Origin: an uncultured Desulfomonile sp. | GTDB taxonomy: Bacteria; Desulfobacterota; Desulfomonilia; Desulfomonilales; Desulfomonilaceae | Assembly (NCBI GenBank): GCA_903920415.1 | Contig: CAIXMD010000006.1 | Location: 1 to 6,805, forward strand | Reading direction: 5' to 3' | DNA: 6,805 bases | Part shown: in pieces, positions 1 through 5,383 of the stretch | Layout of the letters: each line of letters opens with the position of its first letter | How positions within the stretch are numbered: the first letter of the stretch is position 1 | Notes under the pieces: model-generated | The model's database searches: none | What the model saw: the letters and a program-made list of their open reading frames with translations, nothing else | What the model was told of the DNA's origin: nothing | Made by a program: the position numbers and the translations under genes

Positions 1-327
1 ACCAATCAGTTCCAGGCCAATCATCTTGTTGAAGTACGATCTTTCTTCTGATTTTTCACCGGTGTGTTTAATTGAATTAAGGGCCTCTTCAATTTTTTCT
101 ATACGTTCGTCCGGTGAAAGTTCTCTACTGGGGAGTGCATCCGGAGTAACGTCCCCTACGCTGCTTTGAGTGCCTAATCTTGAATCTCCCTTGACGGCCT
201 GGATCACATTAGTGGTCAAAGGCGAGAACATTAACCAGAATAACATCGCAATCAGCATCGAGAAATAGAAGCTGTTTCCGCAAATAAAATCTTTCAGATC
301 CAAGATGGTGGACTTTCCGACACTCAT
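1..327 (-). CDS. Single-pass membrane protein, unrecognised, 3' end outside window
   Basis: The frame opens at an ATG (327-325) and stays open for 109 codons to the left edge, so the C-terminus is missing. GGAG lies 8 bases before the ATG. The gene begins 13 bases after the stop of the synthase gene upstream, so co-transcription is likely. Residues about 1-18 are polar with lysines at 5 and 12. Residues about 19-40 form one hydrophobic segment (FYFSMLIAMLFWLMF core) that could be a membrane anchor. Residues about 45-70 are Gly/Ser/Pro-containing and probably a flexible linker. From about residue 70 a charged, helix-prone stretch (SPDERIEKIEEALNSI) begins, which looks amphipathic or coiled-coil-like. 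The positive charge before the hydrophobic segment suggests a cytoplasmic N-terminus. I do not recognise the family. A link to the lipid enzyme next door is suggested only by the gene order. Confidence 0.75.
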   Translation of the reverse strand, partial: MSVGKSTILDLKDFICGNSFYFSMLIAMLFWLMFSPLTTNVIQAVKGDSRLGTQSSVGDVTPDALPSRELSPDERIEKIEEALNSIKHTGEKSEERSYFNKMIGLELIG

Positions 328-340
328 GATTGCAACTCCA

Positions 341-1528
341 TTAGCTGATTATCCCAAGTTCCCTACCGACTCTGCCGCAGACATCTACGACCTTTTGCAG
401 ATCCTCGAGTGTATGTGTTGCCATCAAGCACATTCTTATCCTCTGAGATCCTTGCTGAACTCCCGGCGCAATAACACAATTAGTAAAAATGCCTTCGTCG
501 AAAAGGCGCTTCCAATACACGGCGGTAAGAACATCGTCTCCTACAATTATGGGGACTACCGGGGTCTGGGTCGGTCCTGTGTTGAAGCCCAGTGCGACCA
601 CGTTTTCCATAAGGAAGCGGGTATTTTCCCATAGCCGTTCACGTATCTGGGGTTCGGTATCGATGACCTCCAGTGCCGCCTGTACTGCTGCAACGGCAGC
701 CGGAGGCATCGCAGCAGAAAATATCAGGGCTCTGGAATGGTGTTTAACATATGCAATCACGCGGGCATCGCCGGCGACAAAACCGCCCAGGGAAGCCAGC
801 GATTTACTAAAGGTCCCCATGACAAGATCAACTTCTTCAATCAGGCCGAAGTGCTCTAATGTGCCGCGCCCGGAAGCACCTAGCACACCAATACCATGCG
901 CATCGTCCACCATGATCCGCGCACCGAATTCTTTTGCAGTTTGAACTATCTCGGGTAGGGCAGCGATGTCGCCTTCCATACTGTAAACACCGTCAACTAT
1001 TACAAGGATCCCTTTGTTTGAAGGGCATACCTCGAGGTTTTTACGAAGCGACACTATGTCATTATGTCGAAACCTGCCTACCTTCCCAAAACATAGCCGA
1101 ACTCCCTCAACCACGCTTGCATGAACAAGCCTGTCAATGATGACACTCTCACCTCTCCCTATGAGAGGGGCTATTACTCCCTGATTGGTCTGGAAACCCG
1201 TAGAAAAGACCTGGGCAGCCTCTTTCCCCATGAATCGCGCCAAAGAAGCTTCCAGCTTCTCATGCAGATCAATCGTTCCGTTGAGAAACCTGGAACCGGA
1301 ACAGCTTGTGCCATATTCCATGAGGGCTTTCATGGCGGCCTCTCTCACCTTGGGGTGAGTGGTGAGCCCCAAGTAGTTGTTGGAGCCCACCATAATCATT
1401 TCCCGGCCGTCAACCGTGACGTGAGGTCCATTCAGACTGGTAATGACCTTGAAAAAAGGATAAAAGCCGAGGGCTATTGCCTCTTGATCACGGCTAAAGG
1501 AATAGCATTTCTCAAAAAGATCACTCAT
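341..1528 (-). CDS. Serine palmitoyltransferase-like alpha-oxoamine synthase (PLP-dependent)
   Basis: This 395-residue fold-type I PLP enzyme belongs to the alpha-oxoamine synthase family, which condenses an amino acid with an acyl-CoA or acyl-ACP and releases CO2. Visible landmarks are GSNNYLGL (48-55), SGSRFLNGT (77-85), His136 expected to stack on the cofactor, VDDAHG with Asp208 and His211 contacting PLP, and GTFSKSLASLGG (238-249), where Lys242 should form the Schiff base. The N-terminal FYPFF, the GSRFLNGT block, VDGVYSMEGD and the C-terminal LMATHT resemble bacterial serine palmitoyltransferases, such as the Bacteroides type, more than BioF or Kbl as I recall them. That would make it the first step of sphingoid-base synthesis (L-serine plus palmitoyl thioester), in the cytosol. 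The substrate is not proven: 2-amino-3-ketobutyrate CoA ligase, 8-amino-7-oxononanoate synthase or a CqsA-like role remain possible. No biotin or threonine-catabolism gene is adjacent. Length is normal for the family. The ATG start lacks a well-spaced Shine-Dalgarno sequence, but no other standard start is in frame upstream. Confidence 0.88.
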   Translation of the reverse strand: MSDLFEKCYSFSRDQEAIALGFYPFFKVITSLNGPHVTVDGREMIMVGSNNYLGLTTHPKVREAAMKALMEYGTSCSGSRFLNGTIDLHEKLEASLARFMGKEAAQVFSTGFQTNQGVIAPLIGRGESVIIDRLVHASVVEGVRLCFGKVGRFRHNDIVSLRKNLEVCPSNKGILVIVDGVYSMEGDIAALPEIVQTAKEFGARIMVDDAHGIGVLGASGRGTLEHFGLIEEVDLVMGTFSKSLASLGGFVAGDARVIAYVKHHSRALIFSAAMPPAAVAAVQAALEVIDTEPQIRERLWENTRFLMENVVALGFNTGPTQTPVVPIIVGDDVLTAVYWKRLFDEGIFTNCVIAPGVQQGSQRIRMCLMATHTLEDLQKVVDVCGRVGRELGIIS

Positions 1529-1595
1529 CGGGGGGTTATTCTCATTCCTCAGTCTTGTCTTACCGACAATCCATCTCCATATATTTAACTGAACA

Positions 1596-1625
1596 ATTTT
1601 ACGCTAGTTGTACCAAGTTCGTCAA
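1596..1625 (-). promoter_or_regulatory. Sigma70-type promoter for the synthase gene
   Basis: Read on the minus strand, TTGACG (1625-1620) is followed by an 18-base spacer and TAAAAT (1601-1596). Each hexamer matches the consensus at five of six positions. Transcription would start near 1589, giving a leader of about 60 bases before the ATG at 1528. The promoter lies between the sat terminator and the synthase gene, which supports independent expression. Confidence 0.65.
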
Positions 1626-1667
1626 GTTTTAAAGGCAGATATAGGCCCCAAACAGCCGCAGCCTCAG

Positions 1668-1703
1668 AAAAAACCCGGTCACCAGGAAATTCCGGCGACC
1701 GGG
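1668..1703 (-). terminator. Rho-independent terminator of sat
   Basis: On the minus strand an inverted repeat (outer arms CCCGGTC / GACCGGG at 1703-1697 and 1680-1674, with further GG/CC pairing inside after one mismatch) is followed directly by six T residues (1673-1668). It sits about 40 bases after the sat stop codon and before the synthase promoter. This is the classic intrinsic terminator layout. Confidence 0.85.
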
Positions 1704-1743
1704 CTTTAAAAGGTCAACACCTAGATACTGCTTTTAAAAAAAA

Positions 1744-2967
1744 CTACTTCTTGTCGGCTGCACCCGTGGCATGGCCGTGGAGTTTGATCTCTACTTTTTC
1801 GTCGAGTGCCTGGTAATAGTCCTGTAGGATCTTGACTACTTCAGGACGAGAAAATTCCGGGGGTAACTCTCCACCCTCGGAAAGAGTCTTGCGCACCAAG
1901 GTGCCGGATAGCAGCAGACGGTCTGCCTTACCGTGGGGGCATGTTCTCATAGAGGCCATACCGCCGCATTTGAAGCAGTGGAAAGTCCAATCGATGTTAA
2001 GTGGTTGGAGTTCCAAAGATCCTTCAGGAATATCGTCGAAAATCGTCTGCGCGTCAAATGGACCATAATAGTCGCCCACGCCTGCATGGTCACGTCCCAC
2101 GATGAGGTGGCTGCAGCCGTAGTTCTGGCGGAATACTCCGTGAAGAAGAGCTTCCCGAGGGCCTGCATACCGCATTTCCATGGGATAACCTTTTGTGACC
2201 ACGGTGTCTTTTACGAAATAGTTGTCTACCAGGGCGTTAATAGAATCAACACGAACTTCGGCAGGAATGTCTCCGGATTTGAGTTTTCCTAGCAACTGAT
2301 GAATAATCAAACCGTCCATGACTTCCACGGCGATCTTGGCCAGGAACTCATGAGAGCGGTGCATCGGGTTACGCAACTGCAGCGCAGCGATGCGTTTCCA
2401 GCCTTTGTCCTCAAAGATCTTACGCGTTTCAGAGGGGCGAGCATAAAGGCCTGGATATTTCTCTGGAAATCCGCCTTCGGTCAAGACCTTCACAGGACCT
2501 GCCAGATTGTACTTGCCTTGGGCCATAACTTTCTCGACACCGGGATGTTCCTTGTCGTCGGTTCTAAATACCGCTTTGCACTCGTAGTTCTTGTCGATTT
2601 GATACTTCTCGGTAATCTTCATGGTAGCCATGATTTCTCCGGTATCACTATCGACTAGAGCTACCTCGTCTCCCGGCTTCACTTTTTCATCATCGGTGGA
2701 AACTGTGATGGGGATAGGCCAGAATAGTCCGCTGGCCATTTTGTATTCATCGCAGACACCCTTCCAATCCGCGTAGGTCATGAAGCCTTCCAGAGGCGTG
2801 AAAGCTCCACATCCCATCATCAGAAGGTCCCCGGATTCCCTTGAAGTAATATTCAGTTTGGGCAGGGATTCGGCCTTCTTCAGTTCCTCTTTCAGTGCAG
2901 CACCCTCCAGCAGCAACGACTTAAGTTCGCCACCACCGTGAGGTTTGACCAGTTTAGTTTTCGCCAT
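1744..2967 (-). CDS. sat: Sulfate adenylyltransferase (ATP sulfurylase), dissimilatory type
   Basis: Sat joins sulfate and ATP to give adenylyl sulfate (APS) and pyrophosphate, the activation step before APS reductase in cytoplasmic sulfate reduction. In the 407-residue form, an N-terminal PUA-like domain covers roughly 1-160. The catalytic nucleotidyltransferase domain follows, with QLRNPMHRSHE at 197-207 (the QxRNPxHxxHE nucleotide-binding motif) and GRDHAGVGDYYGPF at 291-304. A SGTLVR motif lies near 354-359. Cys331, Cys334, Cys343 and His345 form a likely zinc site, as known in prokaryotic homo-oligomeric Sat. No APS-kinase domain is fused. The start at 2967 is chosen because AAGGAGG stands 5 bases before it and the protein then begins MAKTKLVKPHGG, as in related enzymes. 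An in-frame ATG at 2985 would add six residues, but those codons encode the Shine-Dalgarno sequence itself. The gene has its own promoter and terminator. The aprBA and qmo genes, often nearby in sulfate reducers, are not in the window. Confidence 0.97.
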   Translation of the reverse strand: MAKTKLVKPHGGGELKSLLLEGAALKEELKKAESLPKLNITSRESGDLLMMGCGAFTPLEGFMTYADWKGVCDEYKMASGLFWPIPITVSTDDEKVKPGDEVALVDSDTGEIMATMKITEKYQIDKNYECKAVFRTDDKEHPGVEKVMAQGKYNLAGPVKVLTEGGFPEKYPGLYARPSETRKIFEDKGWKRIAALQLRNPMHRSHEFLAKIAVEVMDGLIIHQLLGKLKSGDIPAEVRVDSINALVDNYFVKDTVVTKGYPMEMRYAGPREALLHGVFRQNYGCSHLIVGRDHAGVGDYYGPFDAQTIFDDIPEGSLELQPLNIDWTFHCFKCGGMASMRTCPHGKADRLLLSGTLVRKTLSEGGELPPEFSRPEVVKILQDYYQALDEKVEIKLHGHATGAADKK

Positions 2968-3103
2968 TTCGTCCTCCTTGAACATGATGCCTTTTAAAAA
3001 ATCTGCGCCCTAGATGAGGCAACTCAACCTGTCAGGAACACCATTATTATCTTGAGATTCGTCTTTTCGGAAAGATGCCTAGCATAGGGTTGCAAGACAC
3101 TTT

Positions 3104-3132
3104 AGTATAAGGTCTCAAATAGTCTATGTCAA
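3104..3132 (-). promoter_or_regulatory. Strong sigma70-type promoter for sat
   Basis: On the minus strand, TTGACA (3132-3127, perfect consensus) is followed by a 17-base spacer and TATACT (3109-3104, five of six). The predicted transcription start is near 3097, about 130 bases before the sat start codon at 2967. Such a near-consensus promoter fits the high expression expected for sat in a sulfate reducer. Confidence 0.8.
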
Positions 3133-3180
3133 GAAAACATCACCGAATAAAAATATCACCTTCAAAATCCATTACCCTCT

Positions 3181-3199
3181 GTCAAGAATCAGTCTTGAC
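3181..3199. repeat. Inverted repeat GTCAAGA-N5-TCTTGAC
   Basis: Perfect 7-base arms at 3181-3187 and 3193-3199 are separated by ATCAG. The dyad lies between the sat and rplM promoters. Each arm contains a TTGAC core pointing towards one of the two genes. It could be an operator for a dimeric regulator, or simply back-to-back spare -35 boxes. The sequence cannot decide between these. Confidence 0.45.
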
Positions 3200-3227
3200 T
3201 CAACTTTGGTCGTTGGCCTGATATTTC

Positions 3228-3257
3228 TTGACAGGTTCTATACGCAGTGATAGTAAT
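3228..3257 (+). promoter_or_regulatory. Promoter for rplM-rpsI
   Basis: A consensus TTGACA (3228-3233) is followed after 17 bases by TAGTAAT (3251-3257), a poor but A/T-rich -10. Transcription would start near 3263, so the leader is only about 25 bases. A second TTGACT lies upstream at 3195-3200, with a weak GATATT at a 19-base spacing. Confidence 0.6.
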
Positions 3258-3286
3258 TTGCGTTTGAGTGAGTAAAGAGGTGTGAC

Positions 3287-3715
3287 ATGAAAACCTGGAC
3301 CCCGAAAAAAGGGGAAGTGGAAAGAAAATGGCTCGTAATTGACGCCAAGGACAAAGTTCTGGGCAGGCTCGCAGCTGAAACCGCTCGAATCCTTCGTGGC
3401 AAGCACAAACCCCAGTTCGCCCACCACATGGATACCGGCGACTTTGTCATAGTGGTGAACGCATCCAAGGTGCGTCTCACTGGAAATAAACTCCAGCAAA
3501 AGATCTATTACCACCACACCCGGACACCTGGAGGCCTGAAGTCCATTCGGGCAGACAAACTTCTCAAGGAGAAACCCGACAGGATGTTACGACTAGCCGT
3601 GCGAGGCATGCTCCCCAAGAACACCCTGGGCCGCGCTCAACTGACTAAGTTGAAGATTTATTCTAGTGAGACACACCCCCATGCCGCACAACAGCCTGAA
3701 ATGTATCAGTTTTAG
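3287..3715 (+). CDS. rplM: Large ribosomal subunit protein L13 (uL13)
   Basis: This 142-residue protein has the full usual length of bacterial L13, an early-assembling 23S rRNA-binding protein of the 50S subunit. The opening MKTW, the WLVIDAKDKVLGRLAAE block (30s and earlier), the HHMDTGDFVIVVNA stretch (near 46-59), YYHHT and GGLK in the middle, RGMLPKN (about 107-113) and the C-terminal HPHAAQQP are all family hallmarks. The start ATG has GAGG 6 bases upstream. It is followed 14 bases later by rpsI, the near-universal bacterial L13-S9 pair. Both belong to one transcript driven from the divergent promoter region. Confidence 0.98.
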   Translation: MKTWTPKKGEVERKWLVIDAKDKVLGRLAAETARILRGKHKPQFAHHMDTGDFVIVVNASKVRLTGNKLQQKIYYHHTRTPGGLKSIRADKLLKEKPDRMLRLAVRGMLPKNTLGRAQLTKLKIYSSETHPHAAQQPEMYQF

Positions 3716-3729
3716 TTTTGGAGTTAAAA

Positions 3730-4122
3730 ATGGAGCATGAACGTCATTATGCTACAGGCAAGAGTAAGAATGCCATCGCCAGAGTTTGGCTAAGGCCGGG
3801 ATCAGGTGCATGTCTGGTTAACGACCGTTCTCTCGATTCTTATTTTGGCCGCCAGACCTCGAGAATGGTGATCATGCAGCCTTTTGAGTTGACCCAAACA
3901 GCCGGGAGATTCGACATAATTGTAAACGTGCGGGGTGGAGGCCTTTCCGGTCAAGCGGGAGCAATAAAACACGGCATCAGCAAAGCCCTTCTGAATGTCG
4001 ACCCGGTGTACCGTTCCGTTCTTAAGAGTGCCGGGTTCCTTACCCGAGATTCCCGTGTCAAGGAACGTAAAAAGTATGGTAAACGGGGAGCCCGCGCGAG
4101 CTTCCAATTCTCAAAACGCTGA
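3730..4122 (+). CDS. rpsI: Small ribosomal subunit protein S9 (uS9)
   Basis: At 130 residues this matches the usual bacterial S9 length. S9 is a head protein of the 30S subunit whose basic C-terminal tail reaches the P-site tRNA. The family features are YATGKSKNAIARVWL near the N-terminus, the VRGGG and SGQAGAIKHGISKAL block in the centre, LTRDSRVKERKKYGKRGARASFQFSKR-like basic ending, and a terminal SKR. The start chosen is the ATG at 3730, with GGAG 6 bases upstream. A TTG at 3718 would add four residues (to 134), but it overlaps this ribosome-binding site and is less likely. The gene is co-transcribed with rplM. Confidence 0.98.
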   Translation: MEHERHYATGKSKNAIARVWLRPGSGACLVNDRSLDSYFGRQTSRMVIMQPFELTQTAGRFDIIVNVRGGGLSGQAGAIKHGISKALLNVDPVYRSVLKSAGFLTRDSRVKERKKYGKRGARASFQFSKR

Positions 4123-4179
4123 TCATGCTTTTGGCAGTTCGGTTCCCTAATAATTTCTTGATTATTCTTCTGAGACATG

Positions 4180-4222
4180 CGGCATGCCCCCTTCGCTTCG
4201 AATGGTACAAGGGGGGATGCCG
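4180..4222. terminator. Hairpin between convergent rpsI and sirtuin genes, probable terminator
   Basis: Arms at 4180-4193 (CGGCATGCCCCCTT) and 4209-4222 (AAGGGGGGATGCCG) pair over 14 positions with one mismatch around a 15-base loop. It lies 57 bases after the rpsI stop and 8 bases from the sirtuin stop at 4231, so it could serve both transcripts. Neither side has a proper T-run. The plus side continues TTCCCAATTCATT, so if it terminates it probably does so weakly or with Rho, or it acts as a 3'-end stabiliser. A smaller all-A/T hairpin lies at 4149-4166. Confidence 0.55.
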
Positions 4223-4230
4223 TTCCCAAT

Positions 4231-5010
4231 TCATTCGTCCGAAAATCTTCTCAACTCCGTCATAATCGAGTCCATGACCGGTCCTGCATTACCCCTCACG
4301 ATTATGTCCATGGCTTGATCGTAGGGAGTAGTTGACAGATTGACGAGGACGAGGCGTGCTCCACCCCTCTTGGCCTCCAGCGGAAGCATGGCCGCGGGCT
4401 GAACCACCAAAGATGATCCGATGGTAAGAAATAGATCGCAGTTCCGAGCGTAAGCAAAGCTCTTCTCAAGTACCTCGGCCGGTAATGATTGTCCGAACGC
4501 GATGGTCGCACATTTAAGTGGACCGCCGCAATGAGGACAGTAGGGAACTTCGATACCTTCTCGATCCATCCGGTCAGTGATCTCCTCCCGGACCCAGCGT
4601 GTGGAGCAGTCCAGGCAAGTCACCTCTTTTACCGTACCGTGCAACTCGTATATCTTGTTTGGATCGCTCCCCGCCTTCTGGTGGAGTCCGTCGATATTCT
4701 GGGTAATGAGGGCAAGGAGGAGGCCACTGCGCTCGATCTCCACTATCGCTTCGTGGGCCTGGTTTGGGAGCGCGTCACTCATGGCCGGATACCTGGCCCT
4801 GTCGTACGCCCAGTAAAGCTTGCGATATTTTTCATGGGACCGAAATTTCTGATAGGTGAGATCGTCTTGATTGTATTGAGACCATATACCCCCTGGAGAC
4901 CTGAAATCGGGAATCCCCGACTCTGTTGATATTCCTGCGCCGGTAAAGACTACTATCTTTCGAGCGCTCCTCATGAGTTGGGCTACACGCTTGATACCTT
5001 CATCGTCCAT
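4231..5010 (-). CDS. Sir2-family NAD-dependent protein deacylase (sirtuin)
   Basis: This 259-residue single-domain sirtuin should remove acetyl or other acyl groups from protein lysines using NAD, releasing nicotinamide and O-acyl-ADP-ribose, in the cytosol. The Rossmann motif GAGISTESGIPDFRS spans 24-38. TQNIDGLH spans 103-110, with Asn105 and Asp107 at the NAD site. The catalytic base is His124 in ELHG. The zinc ribbon has Cys132, Cys135, Cys158 and Cys161. IGSSLVVQPA (197-206) and VNLS (223-226) bind the cofactor. All key residues are present, so it should be active. The Tyr-x-x-Arg pair that marks CobB/SIRT5-type desuccinylases is not evident (the local sequence is AYDRARY, 68-74). The start ATG has GGGAG 7-8 bases upstream. 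The gene begins 22 bases after the small exported protein gene, as the third gene of an apparent operon with the CHAT protease. Acyl specificity cannot be read from the sequence. Confidence 0.95.
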   Translation of the reverse strand: MDDEGIKRVAQLMRSARKIVVFTGAGISTESGIPDFRSPGGIWSQYNQDDLTYQKFRSHEKYRKLYWAYDRARYPAMSDALPNQAHEAIVEIERSGLLLALITQNIDGLHQKAGSDPNKIYELHGTVKEVTCLDCSTRWVREEITDRMDREGIEVPYCPHCGGPLKCATIAFGQSLPAEVLEKSFAYARNCDLFLTIGSSLVVQPAAMLPLEAKRGGARLVLVNLSTTPYDQAMDIIVRGNAGPVMDSIMTELRRFSDE

Positions 5011-5032
5011 GTTTCATCTCCCAGATTCCACC

Positions 5033-5338
5033 TCAACGAGCATTCTGAAAGGTTTTCGGCCGGGCGCGGATCTCACAATTGAGTTTTCTCATGGAATCTT
5101 TTAGCTCGACTATCTTGTCCAGAATCACGGCCAACTCTTCGAAACTGACGGATCCTGTCCGAGAAGACGCCGAGGCGGCTTGCCTATGATACTCCATCCT
5201 CAACCGTGCGAGTTCTTTGTTCATTGCAGGACAGTTTTGCGCACCGGCATCAACTGGAGAAACTGCAAACAAAAGAGTAATGAAGCACGCCGCATTCTTA
5301 AGAGAATTCAAAAGGTTGCCCCTCACTCGAAATTCCAC
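5033..5338 (-). CDS. Small exported two-cysteine helical protein, unrecognised
   Basis: The frame encodes up to 101 residues from a GTG at 5338. A signal peptide is visible: a lysine/arginine-bearing start, a hydrophobic core around AACFITLLFAV (17-26) and a likely signal peptidase I site after AGA (31-33). The site lacks a lipobox leucine, so it is not a typical lipoprotein. The mature part has two predicted helices, CPAMNKELARLRMEYHRQ (36-53) and SFEELAVILDKIVELKDSMRKLNCEI (65-90), joined by an Ala/Ser-rich turn. Cys36 opens the first helix and Cys88 ends the second, so a disulfide could clamp an antiparallel hairpin outside the cytoplasm (inference). The start is uncertain: TTG at 5311 has AGGGG 7 bases upstream and yields a compact signal peptide (MNSLKNAA...), while GTG 5338 has only a distant GGAAG. 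It lies 45 bases after the CHAT gene and 22 before the sirtuin. I do not recognise a family. Confidence 0.65.
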   Translation of the reverse strand: MEFRVRGNLLNSLKNAACFITLLFAVSPVDAGAQNCPAMNKELARLRMEYHRQAASASSRTGSVSFEELAVILDKIVELKDSMRKLNCEIRARPKTFQNAR

Positions 5339-5383
5339 CGGTGGGATCTTCCAGGAATGGATATTGACACTACTTCTATCATT

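Larger units (their letters stand above)
2968..3286. other. Divergent intergenic control region between sat and rplM
   Basis: No protein-coding gene is supported in these 319 bases. The region is AT-rich in its middle part and carries the sat promoter (minus strand), the rplM promoter (plus strand), a sat leader of roughly 130 bases, and four copies of GTCAAGA/TCTTGAC at 3128-3134, 3181-3187, 3193-3199 and 3226-3232. Two of these copies overlap the -35 boxes of the two promoters. The inner two form an inverted repeat with a 5-base spacer. The sat leader has only short possible hairpins, and I recognise no known riboswitch in it. Confidence 0.7.

Noticed and set aside
341..1528. Biotin synthesis (bioF) or threonine catabolism (kbl) as the firm call
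   Set aside because: No other bio genes and no tdh are next to it, and the local sequence blocks look closer to bacterial Spt. It is kept only as an alternative.
305..1588. Plus-strand open frames at 305-634, 489-944, 934-1140 and 1121-1588
   Set aside because: They lie opposite the synthase gene, overlap each other and show no recognisable domains. The minus-strand protein has clear PLP motifs throughout.
1832..2658. Open frames on both strands within sat (1832-2068, 1933-2292, 1947-2168, 2299-2658)
   Set aside because: Sat motifs run unbroken across this stretch in the minus-strand frame. The others are shadows without motifs or ribosome-binding sites of note.
2968..2985. Longer sat start at ATG 2985
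   Set aside because: The extra six codons contain the near-perfect AAGGAGG that serves the ATG at 2967, and the family N-terminus matches the shorter form.
3200..3517. Minus-strand open frames opposite the start of rplM
   Set aside because: They cross the rplM promoter and L13 coding sequence, and their translations have no family features.
4149..4166. AATAAT-TTCTTG-ATTATT as a terminator of rpsI
   Set aside because: The stem is six A/T pairs only and has no T-run. The neighbouring GC-rich hairpin is a much better candidate.
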